Position numbers and translations under genes: made by a program | Notes under the pieces: generated by a model | The model's database searches: none | What the model was told of the DNA's origin: nothing | Seen by the model: only the letters and a program-made list of their open reading frames with translations | Shown here: piece by piece, positions 61,646 to 64,000 of the stretch | Layout: each line of letters begins with the position of its first letter | Position numbering within the stretch: position 1 is the first letter of the stretch | Assembly: GCA_012728875.1 (NCBI GenBank) | Contig: JAAYEF010000032.1 | Span: 1-64,000 of the forward strand | DNA length: 64,000 nt | Source of the DNA: Candidatus Cloacimonadota bacterium | Lineage (GTDB): Bacteria; Cloacimonadota; Cloacimonadia; Cloacimonadales; Cloacimonadaceae | Direction of reading: 5' to 3'

Positions 61646-64000
61646 ATGAATACTCAAAAGTTTACCATTAAGAGCCAGGAAACCCTGCAGAAAATGCAGG
61701 CTCTGGCGCAAGAATACGGACATCAGGAGATCCAAGGGCTGCATCTGCTTTTGGCGCTGCTTGCCCAGGAAGGGGGCTTGGTGGTTCCCGCCCTGCAAAA
61801 GCTGGAAGTGGCAGTTCCCGCGCTCCAGCAGCAGATTGAGGATGCCCTCAAAAGACTTCCCCGCGTAAGTGGCGGACAGGTCTATCTTTCCCAGGAAGTT
61901 TTGGACATCTTGCACCATGCCGAAAAACAGGCGAACATGCTTCAGGACGAATATATCAGCTTGGAACACCTGCTTTTGGCGCTGGTGAACAAAAGCAGCG
62001 AGGCAGGCAAACTGCTCAAAGCCGTGGGAGCCGACGAGAACAGCCTCTTGGAAGCGCTGAAGGAACTGCGTGGCAATCAGAGAGTTACGGATCAGGACCC
62101 CGAAGCCAAATTCCAAGCTCTGGAAAAATATGCCCGCAACCTCACCCGCTTGGCAAGGCAGGAAAAGCTTGATCCCGTGATCGGCAGGGACGACGAAATC
62201 CGCCGCAGCATCCAAATTCTTTCCCGTCGCCGCAAAAACAACCCCATCTTCATCGGTGAGCCCGGAGTGGGCAAAACCGCCATCGTGGAAGGTTTGGCAC
62301 GCCGCGTGGTGGCTCAGGACGTTCCCGAAAACCTGAAAAACAAGGAAATCCTGGAGCTGGACATGGCGGCTCTTTTGGCTGGGGCAAAATTCCGCGGTGA
62401 ATTTGAAGAACGCCTCAAAGCAGTGCTTTCAGAGGTGGAAAAATCCGATGGACAGATCATTCTCTTCATCGACGAGATCCACACCGTGGTGGGAGCCGGC
62501 GCCTCCGAAGGTGCGGTCGATGCCTCGAACATGCTCAAACCCGCCCTGGCACGCGGAACCCTGCACTGCATTGGCGCCACCACCATCGATGAATATCGCA
62601 AACACATAGAAAAAGACCCTGCGCTGGAGCGCCGCTTCCAGCCTGTTTTGGTGGATGAACCCAGCGTGGAAGACACCATTTCCATTCTGCGCGGCATCCG
62701 CGATAAATATGAGGTTCACCATGGCGTGCAGATCACAGACAACGCCTTGGTGGCGGCAGCCGTGATGAGCGACCGCTATATTGCCGACCGCTTTTTGCCG
62801 GACAAGGCCATCGACCTCATCGACGAAGCCTGCGCCATGCTCCGCATGGAAATTGACAGTAAACCCACCGAACTGGATGAGATCGACCGTTCCCTGCGCC
62901 AGCTTGAGATTGAACGGCTTTCCCTGGCAAAGGAAACCGATCCGCTGTCTGTGCAGCGTTTGGAAAAGATCAAGGAAGAAATCGCACGTTTGAGCGAGGA
63001 AAGCAAGACCCTCACCCTGCGCTGGGAAAATGAAAAGGGAATTTTTGAGGAAGCCAAAACTCTGCGAACCGAACTGGATTCCCTGAAGAGCCAGGCGGAC
63101 AAGGCAGAGCGCGAAGGGGACCTGCAAACCACGTCCCGCCTTCGTTATGGCGAAATCAGGGCCAAGGAAGTCAAGCTGGCTGAACTGCTCAAAAAGCAAG
63201 AGATAAGCTCAACGGAAGAGGCTTTGGTGAAGGAAAAAGTGGATGAGGAAATGGTGGCGGAAGTGGTTTCCAAATGGACGAACATCCCCGTTTCCAAGCT
63301 GGTGCAAAGCGAAATGACCAAGCTTCTGGAATTGGAAGATATTCTGGGACAAAGGGTGATCGGTCAAAAAGAGGGAATCACGGCGCTTTCAAACGCCATC
63401 CGCCGTTCCCGCAGCGGTTTGAGCGACACCAACCGCCCCATCGGTTCCTTCATCTTTCTGGGTCCCACCGGAGTGGGAAAAACCGAACTGGCGAAGACTC
63501 TGGCGGCATATCTCTTTGACACGGAAAAAGCCATGCTGCGCCTGGATATGAGCGAATTCATGGAAAAACACTCCGTTTCTAGGCTCATTGGCGCGCCTCC
63601 GGGCTATATTGGCCACGATGAAGGCGGCTATCTCACCGAAGGAGTGCGGCGCCGTCCCTACAGCGTGATCCTTTTCGACGAGATCGAAAAAGCTCACCCC
63701 GACGTGTTCAACATCCTGCTGCAGATTTTGGATGATGGCCGCCTCACCGACGGCAAGGGACGCACTGTGGATTTTCGCCACAGCGTGATCATCATGACCT
63801 CAAACATCGGCTCACAGGACATCTTTGAGGCTCAGGACATCGAATCCGTGCGCCCTGTGCTCATGAACACCCTGAAAGAGTATTTCCGACCGGAGTTTTT
63901 AAACCGTTTGGACGACGTGATCATCTTCCATCGCCTCAGCCGGGAAAACATCCGCCGGATTGTGGAAATCCAGCTCGACCGTTTGGCGGAACGAGTTTTG
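61646..64000 (+). CDS. clpB: ATP-dependent disaggregase ClpB (3' end outside the window)
   Basis: 785 codons of ClpB, still open at the window end. Clp N domain (about residues 1-145); AAA-1 with GEPGVGKT and [20 protein letters not shown] (20); a coiled-coil middle domain (about 410-520) that distinguishes ClpB from ClpA/C/X; AAA-2 with [28 protein letters not shown] (20) and [10 protein letters not shown]. With DnaK and small heat shock proteins it resolubilises aggregates; hsp20 at 14205 shares its operator. GGAGG lies 6 nt before the ATG. About 70 codons are probably missing at the 3' end. Confidence 0.97.
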   Translation, partial: MNTQKFTIKSQETLQKMQALAQEYGHQEIQGLHLLLALLAQEGGLVVPALQKLEVAVPALQQQIEDALKRLPRVSGGQVYLSQEVLDILHHAEKQANMLQDEYISLEHLLLALVNKSSEAGKLLKAVGADENSLLEALKELRGNQRVTDQDPEAKFQALEKYARNLTRLARQEKLDPVIGRDDEIRRSIQILSRRRKNNPIFIGEPGVGKTAIVEGLARRVVAQDVPENLKNKEILELDMAALLAGAKFRGEFEERLKAVLSEVEKSDGQIILFIDEIHTVVGAGASEGAVDASNMLKPALARGTLHCIGATTIDEYRKHIEKDPALERRFQPVLVDEPSVEDTISILRGIRDKYEVHHGVQITDNALVAAAVMSDRYIADRFLPDKAIDLIDEACAMLRMEIDSKPTELDEIDRSLRQLEIERLSLAKETDPLSVQRLEKIKEEIARLSEESKTLTLRWENEKGIFEEAKTLRTELDSLKSQADKAEREGDLQTTSRLRYGEIRAKEVKLAELLKKQEISSTEEALVKEKVDEEMVAEVVSKWTNIPVSKLVQSEMTKLLELEDILGQRVIGQKEGITALSNAIRRSRSGLSDTNRPIGSFIFLGPTGVGKTELAKTLAAYLFDTEKAMLRLDMSEFMEKHSVSRLIGAPPGYIGHDEGGYLTEGVRRRPYSVILFDEIEKAHPDVFNILLQILDDGRLTDGKGRTVDFRHSVIIMTSNIGSQDIFEAQDIESVRPVLMNTLKEYFRPEFLNRLDDVIIFHRLSRENIRRIVEIQLDRLAERVL

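Overview
The window reads as a gene-dense chromosome segment of a Gram-negative bacterium of the FCB superphylum, most likely Candidatus Cloacimonadota. This is inferred from gene content only. The reasons are: at least eight secreted proteins that end in the same FlgD-like, type IX-style C-terminal module; a B12-dependent lysine 5,6-aminomutase, as expected of an amino-acid fermenter; a BAM-type outer-membrane barrel protein; and universal bacterial housekeeping genes. There is no phage, plasmid, insertion sequence with a transposase, or CRISPR array.

Layout. 1-762: gene-free, with copy 1 of a dispersed hairpin repeat. 763-4829 (minus): tldD, tldE and an amidohydrolase-like gene that appears to have lost its catalytic residues. 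5071-6458 (minus): a small secreted protein and a ROK kinase that starts 14 nt after a four-gene tRNA cluster (6473-6879: fMet, Met/Ile2, Arg, His). 7068-11004 (minus): the conserved rpmH-rnpA-yidD-yidC-khpB membrane-insertion cluster plus an MBL hydrolase. 11387-14074: a secreted M6 metalloprotease. 14106-14642: hsp20 behind a CIRCE-like operator. 15113-19809: operon kamD-kamE-rseP-tgt. 19864-23825: a HIT protein, a second tldD-tldE pair, a zinc-ribbon protein and a PEGA-like lipoprotein. 23996-27746 (minus): rplM-rpsI-rpsB-tsf-pyrH-frr. 28171-40775 (mostly minus): Nif3-family protein, valS, one tRNA, a beta-barrel protein and four large secreted tagged proteins. 41023-50116 (plus): an M20 peptidase, dapB, dapF, a RodZ-like protein, a ferritin-like protein, a lytic transglycosylase, folC, two lipoproteins, ruvX and mltG. 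50173-50543: four tRNAs (Gln, Gln, Ser, Ser). 50926-51549: a gene-free nested inverted-repeat element. 51737-54809: a DUF47/PhoU-like protein with a PiT phosphate transporter, then an AEC transporter. 54960-57884: the largest tagged secreted protein. 58479-61176: operon add-gmhA-endonuclease I. 61646-64000: clpB, cut by the window end.

How it fits together. Much of the region serves translation and envelope building: ribosomal proteins, valS, tgt, tRNAs, YidC/YidD/KhpB, RseP, MltG, the lytic transglycosylase, DapB/DapF and the RodZ-like protein. A second theme is secretion of large modular proteins (protease, propeller, NIDO-like, adhesin-like, nuclease) that carry a common C-terminal tag. 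The best leads for new biology are the shared CIRCE-variant operator in front of both hsp20 and clpB, the three-copy long-hairpin repeat, the nested inverted-repeat element at 51 kb, the apparently dead amidohydrolase in a tldDE operon, and the tag and module sharing among secreted proteins. No single obviously novel multi-gene system was found.
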